A stretch of 64,000 nucleotides of DNA from Kofleriaceae bacterium (GCA_018057825.1 JAGPCY010000027.1:1-64000); one strand, 5' to 3'; counted from the first letter of the stretch, positions 47,588 through 63,336 are shown. Program-made: numbers and translations. Notes: generated by a model from the letters alone, not told the origin.

Positions 47588-48309
47588 ACCGGGCCTCCCA
47601 GCATCGCGGCGTCGTGCCGCTCGAGGTAGGTGACGATCGCCGCGGCCGCGGCGGCGCCGTCGCCGCGGTCGAGGGCGTCGAGGTACGCGGTGGCGGCCAC
47701 GACGTAGTCGTCCGGAACCCGGACGGTCACGACCGCGGCGATCTCGAGGTACACGCCGGCCAGGCGGTTGAGCATCCACACCGCCGGCAGGAAGCCCGTG
47801 GCCTCGACGACCGCGCGCATCACCAGGAAGTCCTCGCGCACGAACTCGGCGGGGACGGCGCGGGCCGACCAGGCCCGGACGATCTGCGCCCGCGCCGCCG
47901 CCGTGCCGCCGACCGGCATCCGCGCCGCGATCAACCGGACGATGTCGCCGATCAAGGTCCGGCGCAGGATCAGGAGGTCGCGCAAGAGGCCGAGCGTCGG
48001 GGCGGCGCCGCCGACGTTGCCGTAGCGCAGGTAGGCCGGCAGGACCTCGATGGTCCACTCGCTCTTGGGGCGCACCACGATGCCCGATCCGCGCCGCGGC
48101 TCGACCAGGTGCCACTCGCCCAGGCGGCGCAGGGCCTCGCGCAGGGTGGGGCGGCTGGCGCCGAGCTGGCGCGCCATGTCGCGCTCGGCGGGCAGCCGGG
48201 TCCCGGGTGGGAAGTTGCCGCGCAGGATCTCGGCGAGCAGCGACTCGACCACGTTCTCGACCGCGGTGGCGTTGGCTGGTAACGTGCTGGAACCTACAGG
48301 AGCGAGCAT
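47584..48309 (-). CDS. GntR/FadR-family transcriptional regulator
   Basis: A 241-residue regulator. The N-terminal winged HTH has ILRGNFPPGTRLPAERDMAR and SRPTLREALRRLGEWHLVEP, typical of FadR-like GntR proteins. The C-terminal domain is all-helical with candidate ligand residues in FVREDFLVMRAVVEATG and VYLEIAAVVTVRV. Start ATG 48309 is favoured; upstream codons overlap a candidate operator. It probably represses its own operon and releases on a fatty acid, alcohol or similar ligand handled by the GMC enzyme. It overlaps the next gene as ATGA. Confidence 0.85.
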   Translation of the reverse strand: MLAPVGSSTLPANATAVENVVESLLAEILRGNFPPGTRLPAERDMARQLGASRPTLREALRRLGEWHLVEPRRGSGIVVRPKSEWTIEVLPAYLRYGNVGGAAPTLGLLRDLLILRRTLIGDIVRLIAARMPVGGTAAARAQIVRAWSARAVPAEFVREDFLVMRAVVEATGFLPAVWMLNRLAGVYLEIAAVVTVRVPDDYVVAATAYLDALDRGDGAAAAAAIVTYLERHDAAMLGGPV

Positions 48310-48317
48310 GTGGCCTG

Positions 48318-48335
48318 ACCAGTTGGTAAGGCCAA
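48318..48335 (-). promoter_or_regulatory. Candidate GntR operator
   Basis: Two overlapping palindromes lie 9-26 nt before the regulator ATG: ACCAGTTGGT (48318-48327) and TTGG-N5-CCAA (48323-48335). FadR/GntR operators are of the TGGT-N-ACCA kind, so autoregulation is likely. Confidence 0.55.
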
Positions 48336-48382
48336 TCTGCCTCCCGTGCAAGGGCCTCGGCAAGCGAAATCGCTGCCCAGGT

Positions 48383-48506
48383 GTCGGGGTCGGGAACGGG
48401 GTCGGGAACGGGAACGGGAACGGGGTCGGGAACGGGAGCGGGAACGGGGTCGGGAACGGGAACGGGGTCGGGAACGGGGTCGGGAACGGGAACGGGGTCG
48501 GGAGCG
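48383..48506. repeat. Hexanucleotide tract D1 (GGGAAC/GGGGTC)
   Basis: About 124 bp of six-base units GGGAAC and GGGGTC with single variants (GGGAGC), a different hexamer from the other arrays but with the same period. It is followed within 5 bp by a CTCGGN array. It sits upstream of lon and of the divergent gntR gene. Confidence 0.9.
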
Positions 48507-48510
48507 CGCG

Positions 48511-48905
48511 CCGGCCTCGGCCTCGGCCTCGGTCTCGGCCTCCGCCTCGGTCTCGGTCTCGGTCTCGGCCTCGGCCTCGGTCTCGGTCTCGGCCTCGGCC
48601 TCGGCCTCGGCCTCGGTCTCCGTCTCGGCCTCGGTCTCGGTCTCGGCCTCGGCCTCGGCCTCGGCCTCGGTCTCCGTCTCGGCCTCGGTCTCGGTCTCGG
48701 TCTCCGCCTCGGCCTCGGTCTCGGTCTCGGCCTCGGCCTCGGTCTCGGTCTCGGCCTCGGCCTCGGCCTCGGTCTCGGTCTCGGTCTCGGTCTCTGCCTC
48801 GGCCTCGGTCTCGGCTTCGGTCTCGGCCTCGGCCTCGGCCACTCTCTCCGTCTCCGTCTCCGTTTCCGTCTCCGTCTCCGTCTCCGTCCCCTCCTCGGTC
48901 TCCCG
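48511..48905. repeat. Hexanucleotide tract D2 (CTCGGT/CTCGGC), ending in TCTCCG
   Basis: The longest array seen, about 395 bp of CTCGGT, CTCGGC and CTCCGT/CTCCGC hexamers. The last 50 bp are nearly pure TCTCCG. There are no stops in most frames, so dipeptide ORFs appear, but none has an RBS or a plausible start. The lon promoter follows 70 bp later; whether the array affects it is unknown. Confidence 0.92.
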
Positions 48906-48974
48906 CAGCCGAATCGCCGTCGACCGCACGCCCCGCCGGTTATTGCAAGTGCCTGGCATTTCAGGCAGGTCGCC

Positions 48975-49004
48975 TTGACGCTGCGCGCAGGCGCCCGCTA
49001 GCTT
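48975..49004 (+). promoter_or_regulatory. Sigma-70-type promoter of lon
   Basis: TTGACG (48975-48980), an 18-nt spacer and TAGCTT (48999-49004) form a clear promoter. The start would fall at or next to ATG 49011, since only 6 nt separate the -10 box from the codon. No Shine-Dalgarno exists, so lon may be translated from a leaderless mRNA. Confidence 0.6.
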
Positions 49005-49010
49005 TCGAAC

Positions 49011-51437
<2,427 letters not shown>

Positions 51438-51449
51438 CGTTTTAGCGAA

Positions 51450-51490
51450 GGGACCGGCTGCGGAGCCCATGGGCTGCGTTGCCGGTTCCC
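51450..51490. repeat. Inverted repeat / REP-like hairpin after lon
   Basis: GGGACCGGC pairs with GCCGGTTCCC across an inner palindrome (AGCCCATGGGCT). No T-run follows, so it is not a classic terminator. It may be a REP-like hairpin or an attenuator. Confidence 0.5.
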
Positions 51491-51534
51491 CCCGAGAGCC
51501 TCACGTACTGGAGTACGCTCGGCCTCGGGGCCCC
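51488..51534. repeat. Second hairpin, GAG...CTC arms around CGTACTGGAGTACG
   Basis: CGTACT-GG-AGTACG is a tight hairpin within a larger imperfect stem (CCCCCGAG with CTCGGGG). Its shape is like the palindromic REP sequences that Y1/RAYT transposases recognise. The window has such a transposase at 1-432. Confidence 0.45.
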
Positions 51535-51575
51535 ACCGTCGCCTTGCCCCTGGGCTTCCTCGCGCGGTCCAGCGA

Positions 51576-51695
51576 GACCGCGGGCGGCGGTGGTTCGAGC
51601 GCGGCTTCCGTCCGTGACCGCGGGCGGCGGTGGATCGAGCGCGGCTTCCGTCCGTGACCGCGGGCGGCGGTGGTTCGAGCGCGGCTTCGGTCCGG
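51576..51695. repeat. 40-bp tandem repeat, three copies
   Basis: Three copies of a 40-nt unit beginning GACCGCGGGCGGCGGTGG and ending TTCGAGCGCGGCTTCCGTCC or close variants, at 51576, 51616 and 51656. No spacers separate them, so it is not a CRISPR. With the two hairpins before it and a broken gene after it, this marks an accessory patch. Confidence 0.9.
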
Positions 51696-51827
51696 AGAGG
51701 CACCGGCGGCGTTTCGGCGTTGCCTCTGCCATGTATGCATGCTACCCCTGCCGGGTCTGGGAGAGACGCCAGCGCCTCGCGCGGGACCTCAGGGACCTGC
51801 CCTAGACTCATTTTTTCGGGGAGGTGG

Positions 51828-52701
51828 GTGGTGTTTCTCTGTTACCTCGACGAATCGGGGACCGTCGATCCGGTACGACGAGCCACTTCGTGCTCTTGGG
51901 GCTCGCGCTCCGAGGGGATAAGTGGCGGGCGCTGGATGCGGAGATCGAGCATGTGAAGGCCGCACACGGCCTTGCGGGTGCCGAACTCCACACGGCGTTC
52001 ATGTACAAGCGGTTCCCAGAGCAGGAGCGCATCGCCGCGTTCATCGCGCTCGACCGCGATGAGCGGCGTCGGATGATGCTCGAGGCCCGCCGACAATCGG
52101 TGCTCGTCGCCGCCACCCGCACGAAATCGGCCGCGCTCAAGAAGGACCACGCGAAGACCGACGCGTACGTCCATCTGACGCTCGACGAACGTCGAGCGTT
52201 CGTCGTCGCGATCGCCGAACGGATTCGGGATGCAGATGTTCGACTCTTCAGCGAGGCGGTGAGCAAGACCGATTCGTCGGTCTCGCCCACGGAGGCCTTC
52301 GGCCTCGCCTTTGAGCAGGTCGTCACGCGCTTCCACGCCTACCTGGAAGCCATCGGGGGGATTCGTTGGGCCTCCTGGTGCAAGACAACAACGAGACGGC
52401 CGCTGCACATCTGACCAGTCTGATGCGGAGGTACCACGCCGACGGCCGAACCCGCTGGGGCGCGTTTCGACGCATCATCGAGACACCGCTGTTCGTGGAC
52501 AGCGAGCTGACGTCAATGGTTCAACGTGCGGACCTATGCTCTTACGCAACCCGACGCTTCTTTGAGAACGGCGAGACCACGTTGTTCGACCTGATCTACG
52601 GACGCTTCGACCGCTCGGGGAAAGGGAAACTGGTCGGCCTCCGGCACTACACCGGCAAGCGCACGTGCAACTGCCGCGTCTGTGTCGACCACGGTCGGTA
52701 G
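51828..52701 (+). pseudogene. DUF3800-type protein gene broken by two frameshifts
   Basis: The gene begins VVFLCYLDESGTVDP at GTG 51828 (or 51831) in frame 1. The product then continues as SHFVLLGLALRGDKWRALDA in another frame from about 51880. A third frame takes over near 52366 (GLLVQDNNETAAAHLTSLMR) and runs to the stop at 52701. Joined, the three parts give the DUF3800 order, with the N-terminal DESG and a C-terminal VQRADLCSYATRRFF helix. The second shift lies at a run of six G (about 52355). DUF3800 proteins are often near mobile DNA; function is uncertain. The composition is less GC-rich than the neighbours. Sequencing error is an alternative. Confidence 0.7.
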
Positions 52702-52764
52702 GCGCCCGCTGGTGGGCCAAGGGCGGGGGCCGTGCATACGGCGCACCGATCTCGGGGGCGGGTG

Positions 52765-52793
52765 TTGACGCCATGTTGGCTGGTGCTTAGGTT
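52765..52793 (+). promoter_or_regulatory. Sigma-70-type promoter of dnaK
   Basis: TTGACG (52765-52770), a 17-nt spacer and TAGGTT (52788-52793) lie 53 nt before ATG 52846. No CIRCE-type inverted repeat or clear heat-shock -10 is seen. The leader contains AGAGGC before the start. Confidence 0.5.
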
Positions 52794-52845
52794 GCGCCGC
52801 AGACAAAACGCTGGCCTGGAAAGCCGGCTGCAAAGAGGCACGAAC

Positions 52846-54756
<1,911 letters not shown>

Positions 54757-54802
54757 CCTTCTGAGGGCCCTTCGAAGAGGCCCCAACCGAAGCCAACCGA
54801 CC

Positions 54803-54836
54803 CGACGCCCGCCGCTTTCGCGGGCGTCGGCGTTTT
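54803..54836 (+). terminator. Rho-independent terminator of dnaK
   Basis: CGACGCCCGC pairs perfectly with GCGGGCGTCG (stem 10 bp, 54803-54812 with 54820-54829, loop CGCTTTC), followed by a T-run (GCGTTTT). The best terminator in the window. Confidence 0.85.
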
Positions 54837-54910
54837 CGGCGTGGACAACGTGGTTCCGCGGGCGGGTGATCGCGCTGCGAGGCCAACGGGTCGGGCGGTT
54901 CTACGAGAGC

Positions 54911-55286
<376 letters not shown>

Positions 55287-55289
55287 GCG

Positions 55290-57005
<1,716 letters not shown>

Positions 57006-57209
57006 GGTACGGATCGCCCCGGCCGGATCTCACCGGCCGCACGCGCGAGCCAGCCGTGTTGCGATCGCGCCCACGCTCGCAGTCCGGTGAGTGCTGGCGA
57101 TCGTGAGCGGGCGTACACGAGTCGACGTCCGAGAGTGGCCCGGGTGACCTGGCGACCGAAGGCCGAGACAACGTCGGCGGTTTGTTGCGCAGCCGGGGGG
57201 GCGGCGTTG

Positions 57210-57215
57210 CACAAT
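57210..57215 (+). promoter_or_regulatory. Possible -10 box of the M74 gene
   Basis: CACAAT lies 6 nt before GTG 57222, the same leaderless layout as at lon. A weak TTGCGC is at 57185-57190, 19 nt upstream of the box. Confidence 0.35.
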
Positions 57216-57221
57216 CGGCGA

Positions 57222-58031
57222 GTGACGCGCGCGCTCGCTCTGGTCGGCCTGGTCGCAGCCCTGGCGGGTTGTGTCGAGCTGGGCGTGGTCGGAGATGGGA
57301 CGACGGTGTCGGTGGGGCACGCGGCCGGAGGCCTGTTGCTCGACGGAGCTCGCCTGCCGGCGCGCGGCGAGGGCTTCCACGTGCCGGCGCGCTGGCGCGC
57401 TCGCGGCAGCCTGTACGGCACCGACGAGCTGGTCGCGGTGATCGCCACCGCCGGACGCACGGTGGCCGCGGAGCTCCCCGGCGCGTCGATCGGCGTCGCC
57501 GACCTGTCCCGGCCGGGCGGCGGGGAAGGGCCCCATCACCGGTCGCACCAGACCGGGCGCGACGTCGACCTTCTGTTCTTCGTCACCGATCGAGCCGGAC
57601 GACCGGTCGAGCTCGAGGAGATGCGGCACTTCGGCGAGACCGGTACGACGGTCGACGGCGGTCCACCGCTGTCGTTCGACGCCGCCCGGACCTGGCGGCT
57701 GGTGCGCGCGCTCTTGCTGGCGCCCGGGCCCGGGATCGATCACATCTTCGTCTACGCGCCGCTGCGAGCGGCCATGCTCGATCACGCCCGCGCCAGCGGT
57801 GAGCCCGAGTGGCTGGTGGCCTGGGCCGGCGAGCTGTTGTCGCAGCCCAGCGACTCCGCGCCCCACGACGATCACCTCCACGTCCGGATCCGCTGCCCCG
57901 ACGGCGACTGGGTGTGCCAGGGCCGGGGCGTCGGCAAGAAGCCGCCGCGGGACCCGGTCGCGCCGGTGGCGGCCGCCCTGGCGTCGCGCCCGATCGTCGG
58001 GGCGCTGCGGATCTACCGATCGCCGTGGTAG
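57222..58031 (+). CDS. M74 (MepA-like) murein endopeptidase lipoprotein
   Basis: A 269-residue lipoprotein. LVAALAGC is a perfect lipobox with Cys at about residue 17. HHRSHQTGRDVDLLFF holds the HxxxGxxxD-type zinc site and HDDHLHVRI the HxH pair, as in penicillin-insensitive murein endopeptidase MepA. It cleaves D-Ala-DAP cross-links; zinc ligands look complete. It would sit in the envelope. It is divergent from the DUF4157-NlpC gene, so both neighbours are candidate peptidoglycan hydrolases. GTG 57222 is used because the lipobox follows at the right distance. Confidence 0.88.
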   Translation: MTRALALVGLVAALAGCVELGVVGDGTTVSVGHAAGGLLLDGARLPARGEGFHVPARWRARGSLYGTDELVAVIATAGRTVAAELPGASIGVADLSRPGGGEGPHHRSHQTGRDVDLLFFVTDRAGRPVELEEMRHFGETGTTVDGGPPLSFDAARTWRLVRALLLAPGPGIDHIFVYAPLRAAMLDHARASGEPEWLVAWAGELLSQPSDSAPHDDHLHVRIRCPDGDWVCQGRGVGKKPPRDPVAPVAAALASRPIVGALRIYRSPW

Positions 58032-58038
58032 CCGCGGC

Positions 58039-58557
58039 TCACGGCGACAAGCGACGGATGTTCTGCACGAGCTGATCGAAGGTGCGGCGCAGCGCCGATC
58101 GCGCGGCCGGCGTCTCGGTCGCGATCACCACGCTGACGACGTCGTCGCCGAGCAGGACCAGCGCGTGACGGACGTAGCGACGGTTGAGCTCGTACTCGAC
58201 CTCGGGGGTGCGCGACTGCTGTTGCGCCGTGACCCGGACGCCGAGGGACTCGAGGCGCCCGCGGAGCTGCGCGATCGCGCTGGCCGGATCGCTGGTGCAA
58301 AACACCGCCTCGGGCTCGGTCCGGCACCCCGGCACGATGCGATCGATCGTGACCAGGATCCGCGCCCGCGGCACCGAGCGCGACAGGGTCAGGAGCACGC
58401 GCGGATAGCCGCTCGACTCGCTGACCCGCCAGCCGCGCGGTAGCTCGAGGCGCACGCCGTGGGTGGTCGAGGTGTAGCGGTCGCCGTCGATCTCCGCTCG
58501 CGCGGGGCGGATCGCGCTCAGCGCGACGGCCACGGCGACGACGGCGATCGAGCGCAT
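58039..58557 (-). CDS. Exported protein of unknown function
   Basis: A 172-residue protein. MRSIAVVAVAVALSAIRPARA is a signal peptide, so it is periplasmic or secreted. The mature part is beta-rich with two Cys (PGCRTEPEAVFCTSD) that may form a disulphide and a C-terminal helix (SALRRTFDQLVQNIRRL). It resembles the small PsbP/DUF1795-like proteins in general shape, but no family is certain. ATG 58557 is preceded by GTGCTACCGT, the same box as at 4024-4033. It ends 7 nt from the convergent M74 gene. Confidence 0.6.
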   Translation of the reverse strand: MRSIAVVAVAVALSAIRPARAEIDGDRYTSTTHGVRLELPRGWRVSESSGYPRVLLTLSRSVPRARILVTIDRIVPGCRTEPEAVFCTSDPASAIAQLRGRLESLGVRVTAQQQSRTPEVEYELNRRYVRHALVLLGDDVVSVVIATETPAARSALRRTFDQLVQNIRRLSP

Positions 58558-58898
58558 CGCCGTCGACGGTAGCACGACGCGACCCGGCAGCGCCCAGCGT
58601 CGCCGATGGCCCCTCGCGACGGCGCGCGCGCGGTGCGCCGCGGCCGCTGTCACTGAACAGAGTTGCAGCGAAATACTTGACTACTTTGTCCGGCCTATTG
58701 TTGACCGACTACATTCACGCGAATACAGTGACGATACTTCAAGGGGACGATAGCTCTTTCTCGACGTCACACGGACGACCGATCTCGAAGCCGACACCTC
58801 GAGGGCGGTCCTCCACGGGGCTCCCACCGCGCCGACCGCGTGGGGCCGCCGACGCGAACGCCCTCTCGCCATCGCCCGACCGCCACACCACCGACGCC
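58558..58898. other. Promoter and leader region before the MerR-like gene
   Basis: TTGACC (58701-58706) and TACAGT (58724-58729) are 17 nt apart and form a promoter. The region around 58660-58760 is unusually AT-rich for this window. The transcript would have a leader of about 160 nt. No small gene or riboswitch fold was recognised, though the leader may carry one. Confidence 0.45.
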
Positions 58899-59597
58899 AT
58901 GCCTCGCTCGCCGTCCAACTCCCACGCCGCTCCTGGCCCCGCGCTCGCGCTGGTGGGCGACGCCCTGGTGATCGGCGGCGAGCCGGCCCTGGCCGCGACG
59001 CTGGTGGCGCCGCGGCGCCGCGGCGCCGGGACCGCCGCGCCTCCGCCCGCGCGCGAGCACCTGACCGACGCCGAGCTGCGCCAGGTCGAGGACACCTACG
59101 CCGAAGGCATCACCGCGGTCCAGATCGTCGACGTCTTCGTCAGCCGCGGCATCCGGTTCACCGAGGCCACCTTCCGCAAGTACGTCCAGCTCGGGCTCTT
59201 GCCGCGCAGCCGTCGCATCGGCCGCAAGGGCAAGAACAAGGGCTCGCTCGGGCTGTACCCGGCCAAGACGGTGCGCCGGATCGACCACGTCAAGCGGCTG
59301 ATGCTCGAGGGCTACACGATCGAGCAGATCCAGGCCCAGTTCCTCCAGTTCACCGACCTGATCGAGAACGTCAGCGAGGCCCTGGTGGTGCTGTTCGATC
59401 GCCTCGACCTCGACCTGGCTGCGCCGGATCTCGATCCGACCGCGCGCCGTGGCCTGGCCAAGGAGCTCGCCGAGGCCCGCCGCCACGGCGACGGCTTGGT
59501 CGAACGCCTGACCGCCCTGACCCAACGCGCCCTGGCGCCGCGCGCCGCCGAGCTCCGCAAGGCCGGGGCCGCCGACGACGCCGAAGACTTGCTCTGA
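58899..59597 (+). CDS. MerR-type HTH regulator
   Basis: A 232-residue protein. The first 50 residues are low complexity. A helical segment ([20 protein letters not shown]) precedes a MerR-like wing-HTH ([20 protein letters not shown] with [20 protein letters not shown] and [21 protein letters not shown]). The C-terminal half is coiled-coil-like ([20 protein letters not shown]). No Cys metal site is seen. Start ATG 58899 fits the low-complexity head; a start further up cannot be excluded. It is followed after 56 nt by a sigma-4-like protein, a pairing worth noting. Confidence 0.75.
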   Translation: MPRSPSNSHAAPGPALALVGDALVIGGEPALAATLVAPRRRGAGTAAPPPAREHLTDAELRQVEDTYAEGITAVQIVDVFVSRGIRFTEATFRKYVQLGLLPRSRRIGRKGKNKGSLGLYPAKTVRRIDHVKRLMLEGYTIEQIQAQFLQFTDLIENVSEALVVLFDRLDLDLAAPDLDPTARRGLAKELAEARRHGDGLVERLTALTQRALAPRAAELRKAGAADDAEDLL

Positions 59598-59653
59598 CCG
59601 ACCGCCGCGGCCCCGCCGGCCGCGCCGCTCGTTGCGAACCGAAGGAGACGCCG

Positions 59654-60325
59654 ATGATCGACGACGATGACAATGCCAAGGGGACGCGCCGGATCGCCCG
59701 CGGGAGCCAGGCGCCGGCCGATCGCGTGACCGCCGCTGCTGCGGTGGCCGTCGACGACGAGCTCGACGAGGAGCTCGACGACGACCTGACCGACGGCGAC
59801 GACGGCGACGACGACGAGCTCGACGACGCCTCGGTGGTGGTCGACGGCGCGGAGGGCGACGACGTGCCCGAGGTCAGCCGCAAGGTCCGCCGGCGCCGGC
59901 GCCGGACCCGGCCGCGGTCCAAGACGATCGCGATGAAGCGCCTGACGCGCGAGGAGCTGCGCCAGGGCGCGCTCATGTACCCGCCGGTCGACGACCCGCG
60001 GCCGCGGACCCGGGCCGAGTGCAAGGAGGAGCTGCGGCCGTGCCCGTGGGTGGCCTGCAAGTTCCACCTCTACCTCGACGTCAACCCGGAGACCGGGTCG
60101 ATCAAGATCAACTTCCCCGACCTCGAGCCGTGGGACCTGCCCCACACCTGCTCGCTCGACATCGCCGAGCGCGGCGGCATCACGCTCGAAGAGGTCGGCG
60201 AGATCATGAACCTGACCCGCGAGCGGATCCGCCAGGTCGAGGTCCGGGGGCTGCTCAAGCTGAAGATGGCGTCGCCGTCGCCCGACGAGATCGGCGCCGC
60301 GCTCCTGCGCCGCCCCGGCCAGTGA
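59654..60325 (+). CDS. Sigma-region-4-like DNA-binding protein with four-Cys cluster
   Basis: A 223-residue protein. The first 75 residues are extremely acidic ([20 protein letters not shown]), followed by an Arg-rich run ([15 protein letters not shown]). Then [20 protein letters not shown] holds three Cys and PHTCSLD a fourth, a possible zinc or iron-sulphur site. The [24 protein letters not shown] at about residues 175-195 matches sigma-70 region 4.2, with no region 2. It would bind DNA but not replace sigma. RBS GAAGGAG precedes ATG 59654. It may sense redox or metals; that is inference. Confidence 0.7.
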   Translation: MIDDDDNAKGTRRIARGSQAPADRVTAAAAVAVDDELDEELDDDLTDGDDGDDDELDDASVVVDGAEGDDVPEVSRKVRRRRRRTRPRSKTIAMKRLTREELRQGALMYPPVDDPRPRTRAECKEELRPCPWVACKFHLYLDVNPETGSIKINFPDLEPWDLPHTCSLDIAERGGITLEEVGEIMNLTRERIRQVEVRGLLKLKMASPSPDEIGAALLRRPGQ

Positions 60326-60426
60326 CGCCGGCTCGGCGAGCGGCCGATCCCGCGTCGGCTTGACCCCTTCGCCCGCCACCTGTTAGGCACGGCCACGTCG
60401 CGACTCGTCGACGCGAGGTGGCCTCC

Positions 60427-62073
60427 ATGATCTCCGCTCTCCCCTCGGAAGTTGTCCCCGGTCCGGTGACCATCCGCCGCGCGCTCCTGTCGGTATCCGA
60501 CAAGCGCGGCCTGGTCGAGCTCGGCCGCGCGCTGGCCGCGCGCGGCGTCGAGCTGCTGTCGACCGGTGGCACCGCAGCGGCCTTGACCGCCGCCGGCGTC
60601 GCGGTCCGGCAGGTCTCGGACTGGACCGGCGCGCCCGAGATCCTCGACGGCCGGGTCAAGACCTTGCACCCCAAGGTCCACGGCGGTCTCCTCGGCCGGC
60701 CGATCGCGCCTCACCAGGCCGAGATGGCGACCCACGGCCTCGAGCCGATCGATCTGGTGGTCGTGAATCTGTACCCGTTCACCGCCGCGATCGCGCGCCC
60801 TGACCTGTCGTACGCCGACGCGATCGAGAACATCGACATCGGTGGGCCGGCGATGTTGCGGTCGGCGGCCAAGAACCACGAGCGGGTCACGGTGGTGGTC
60901 GATCCCGACGACTACCCGGCGCTCGTCGCCGACCTGACGGCGACCGGCGCGGTCGACGCGCCCCGGCGCCTGGCCCTGGCGCGCAAGGTCTTCGCCCACA
61001 CCGCGGCCTACGACGCCGCGATCGCCGCCTATCTGAGCGCGGTCCCCGACGACGCGGTGCTCACCCCCGCCGCGGCGCCGCCGCGCGCCCCGTATCCCGG
61101 GACGCTCACCGTGCAGTGGCACAAGCGCTACGACCTGCGCTACGGCGAGAACCCGCACCAGTCGGCGGCGTTCTACGTCGACGGGGCGTCACCCGTGACC
61201 GTCGCCGCGTCGGCCCGTCCGAGCCTGGCCACCGCCGAGGTCCTCGGCGGCAAGGCGCTGTCGTACAACAACCTGCTCGATCTCGACGCTGCCCTGGGCC
61301 TGGCGCTCGAGTTCGGCGACGAGGCCCGGCCAGTGGCGGTCGTGGTCAAGCACAACAACCCGTGCGGCGTCGCCCTGGGCGACGAGCTGGCGACGGCCTA
61401 CGCCCGCGCGCGCGCCGCCGATCCGGTGAGCGCGTTTGGCGGCATCGTCGCGCTCAACCGCGAGGTCGACCTGGCGTGCGCCCGGCTCCTCGGCGAGACC
61501 TTCCTCGAGTGTGTGATCGCGCCCGGCTTCACGGCCGAGGCCCGCGAGGCCCTGGCCGGCAAGAAGAACCTGCGGCTGATCGCGGCTCCCGGCCGGTGGG
61601 TGATCGATCCCACCGCGGTGGTCACGGTCCGCACGATCGCCGGCGGCGCTCTGGTGCAGACCGTCGACGCGGCCGCGGTCGACGTCGGCGGCGCGCGGGT
61701 GGTGACCTCGCGCGCCCCCGAGGCTGGCGAGCGCGCCGACCTGGCCTTCGCCTGGCGAGTCGGCAAGCACGTCAAGTCCAACGCGATCGTCTTCGCCAAG
61801 GACGGCGCGACGCTGGCGATCGGCGCCGGCCAGATGAGCCGGGTCGACTCGGTCAAGATCTGCGAGCGCAAGGCTGGCGCAGCGCTGGTCGGCAGCGTGG
61901 TCGCGTCCGACGCGTTCTTTCCGTTCCGCGACGGTGTCGACGTCCTGGCCGCGGCCGGGGCCCGCGCGGTCGCCCAGCCCGGCGGCTCGGTCCGCGACGA
62001 CGAGGTGATCGCCGCCGCCGACGAGCACGGCCTGGCGATGGTCTTCACCGGCACCCGCCACTTCCGACACTGA
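60427..62073 (+). CDS. purH: Bifunctional AICAR transformylase / IMP cyclohydrolase
   Basis: A 548-residue enzyme doing the last two purine steps. The N-terminal cyclohydrolase has [29 protein letters not shown] and [17 protein letters not shown]. The transformylase half has [16 protein letters not shown], the catalytic [11 protein letters not shown] (Lys/His pair) and [14 protein letters not shown]. It takes 10-formyl-THF from the FolD pathway. ATG 60427 is preferred; GTG 60418 is also in frame. purD follows 12 nt after the stop, so they form one operon. Length is normal. Confidence 0.95.
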   Translation: MISALPSEVVPGPVTIRRALLSVSDKRGLVELGRALAARGVELLSTGGTAAALTAAGVAVRQVSDWTGAPEILDGRVKTLHPKVHGGLLGRPIAPHQAEMATHGLEPIDLVVVNLYPFTAAIARPDLSYADAIENIDIGGPAMLRSAAKNHERVTVVVDPDDYPALVADLTATGAVDAPRRLALARKVFAHTAAYDAAIAAYLSAVPDDAVLTPAAAPPRAPYPGTLTVQWHKRYDLRYGENPHQSAAFYVDGASPVTVAASARPSLATAEVLGGKALSYNNLLDLDAALGLALEFGDEARPVAVVVKHNNPCGVALGDELATAYARARAADPVSAFGGIVALNREVDLACARLLGETFLECVIAPGFTAEAREALAGKKNLRLIAAPGRWVIDPTAVVTVRTIAGGALVQTVDAAAVDVGGARVVTSRAPEAGERADLAFAWRVGKHVKSNAIVFAKDGATLAIGAGQMSRVDSVKICERKAGAALVGSVVASDAFFPFRDGVDVLAAAGARAVAQPGGSVRDDEVIAAADEHGLAMVFTGTRHFRH

Positions 62074-62085
62074 CAGGACCTCGCC

Positions 62086-63336
62086 ATGCACATCCTCCTC
62101 ATCGGCAGCGGCGGACGCGAGCACGCCCTGGCGTGGCGGCTGGCCGCCGCCGGTCACCAGGTGATCGCGGCGCCCGGCAATCCCGGCATCGCCGAGGTCG
62201 CGGCGTGTGTCCCGGTCGGGGTCGGCGATCTCGACGGGCTGGTCGCGGTGGCGATCGAGCGCGCGGTCGAGCTGGTCGTGGTCGGCCCCGAGGCGCCGCT
62301 GGTCGCCGGGCTGGCCGATCGCCTGCGCGCCGCCGGGGTTCCGACCTTTGGCCCGGGCGCCGACGGGGCGCGCCTCGAGGGCAGCAAGGCCTGGAGCAAG
62401 CAGTTCTTCGCGCGCCACGGCATCCGCACCGCGCGGTTCTTCGTCGTCGAGGACGCGGCGGCGGCTGACGCGGCCATCGACGCGCTGGGTGGGGCTTGCG
62501 TGGTCAAGGCCGACGGGCTGTGCGCCGGCAAGGGCGTGGTGGTCGCGGCCGACGCCAGCGAGGCGCGGGCCGCGGCCCGGGCCATGCTCGACGGCCGCTT
62601 CGGCGACGCCGGGCGCCGTCTGGTGATCGAACAGAAGCTGCGCGGTCGCGAGGTCTCGCTCCTGGCGCTCACCGACGGGGCGCGCCTCGAGGTGCTGGCG
62701 CCGGCCGAGGATCACAAGACCCTCTACGACGGCGATCGCGGGCCCAACACCGGCGGCATGGGCACGGTCAGCCCAGCCTGGGTGCCCGACGCCGTGGTCG
62801 CGCGGGCCCGCGCCGAGATCCTCGAGCCGACGGTGCGCGGCCTGACCGCCGAGGGCATCGACTACCGCGGCGTGCTCTACGCCGGCCTGATGGTCGAGGA
62901 CGACGGCACGCCGTGGATCATCGAGTACAACTGTCGCTTCGGCGACCCCGAGACCCAGCCGGTGATGGCCCGCCTCGAGGGCGACCTCGGCGCGGTCCTG
63001 GCCGGGGCCGCGGCCGGGGCGATGCCCGCCGACGCGCTCACCTGGAGCTCGCGGGTCGCGGTGTGCGTCGTGGTCGCCGCCGCCGGCTATCCCGAGGCCC
63101 CGCGCACCGGCGATCCCATCACCGGCCTGCCGCCCGCCGGTGAGGAGCTGGTGGTGTTCCACGCCGGCACCGCCCGACGCGACGGCGCGCTGGTGTCGGC
63201 CGGGGGGCGGGTCCTGGGCGTGACCGGCCTGGGCGCCGACCTCGAGGCCGCGCGCGCCGTGGCCTACGCCGCCGTCGACGCCATCGCCCTCGACGGCAAG
63301 CAGGTCCGGCGCGACGTCGGTCGCCGCGGCGCCTGA
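62086..63336 (+). CDS. purD: Phosphoribosylamine-glycine ligase (GAR synthetase)
   Basis: A 416-residue ATP-grasp enzyme that makes glycinamide ribonucleotide. The N-domain begins [17 protein letters not shown]. The ATP-grasp region has [32 protein letters not shown] and [40 protein letters not shown] and [11 protein letters not shown] supply metal ligands. Start ATG 62086 has an AGGAC Shine-Dalgarno. Its last 7 codons and stop lie in a 42-bp segment that is repeated at 63926. Length is normal. Confidence 0.95.
   Translation: MHILLIGSGGREHALAWRLAAAGHQVIAAPGNPGIAEVAACVPVGVGDLDGLVAVAIERAVELVVVGPEAPLVAGLADRLRAAGVPTFGPGADGARLEGSKAWSKQFFARHGIRTARFFVVEDAAAADAAIDALGGACVVKADGLCAGKGVVVAADASEARAAARAMLDGRFGDAGRRLVIEQKLRGREVSLLALTDGARLEVLAPAEDHKTLYDGDRGPNTGGMGTVSPAWVPDAVVARARAEILEPTVRGLTAEGIDYRGVLYAGLMVEDDGTPWIIEYNCRFGDPETQPVMARLEGDLGAVLAGAAAGAMPADALTWSSRVAVCVVVAAAGYPEAPRTGDPITGLPPAGEELVVFHAGTARRDGALVSAGGRVLGVTGLGADLEAARAVAYAAVDAIALDGKQVRRDVGRRGA

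Noticed and set aside
51576-51695. 40-bp repeats as a possible CRISPR array
   Set aside because: Units are directly adjacent and no cas gene is near.
52702-52845. CIRCE element before dnaK
   Set aside because: No TTAGCACTC-N9-GAGTGCTAA type inverted repeat is visible.
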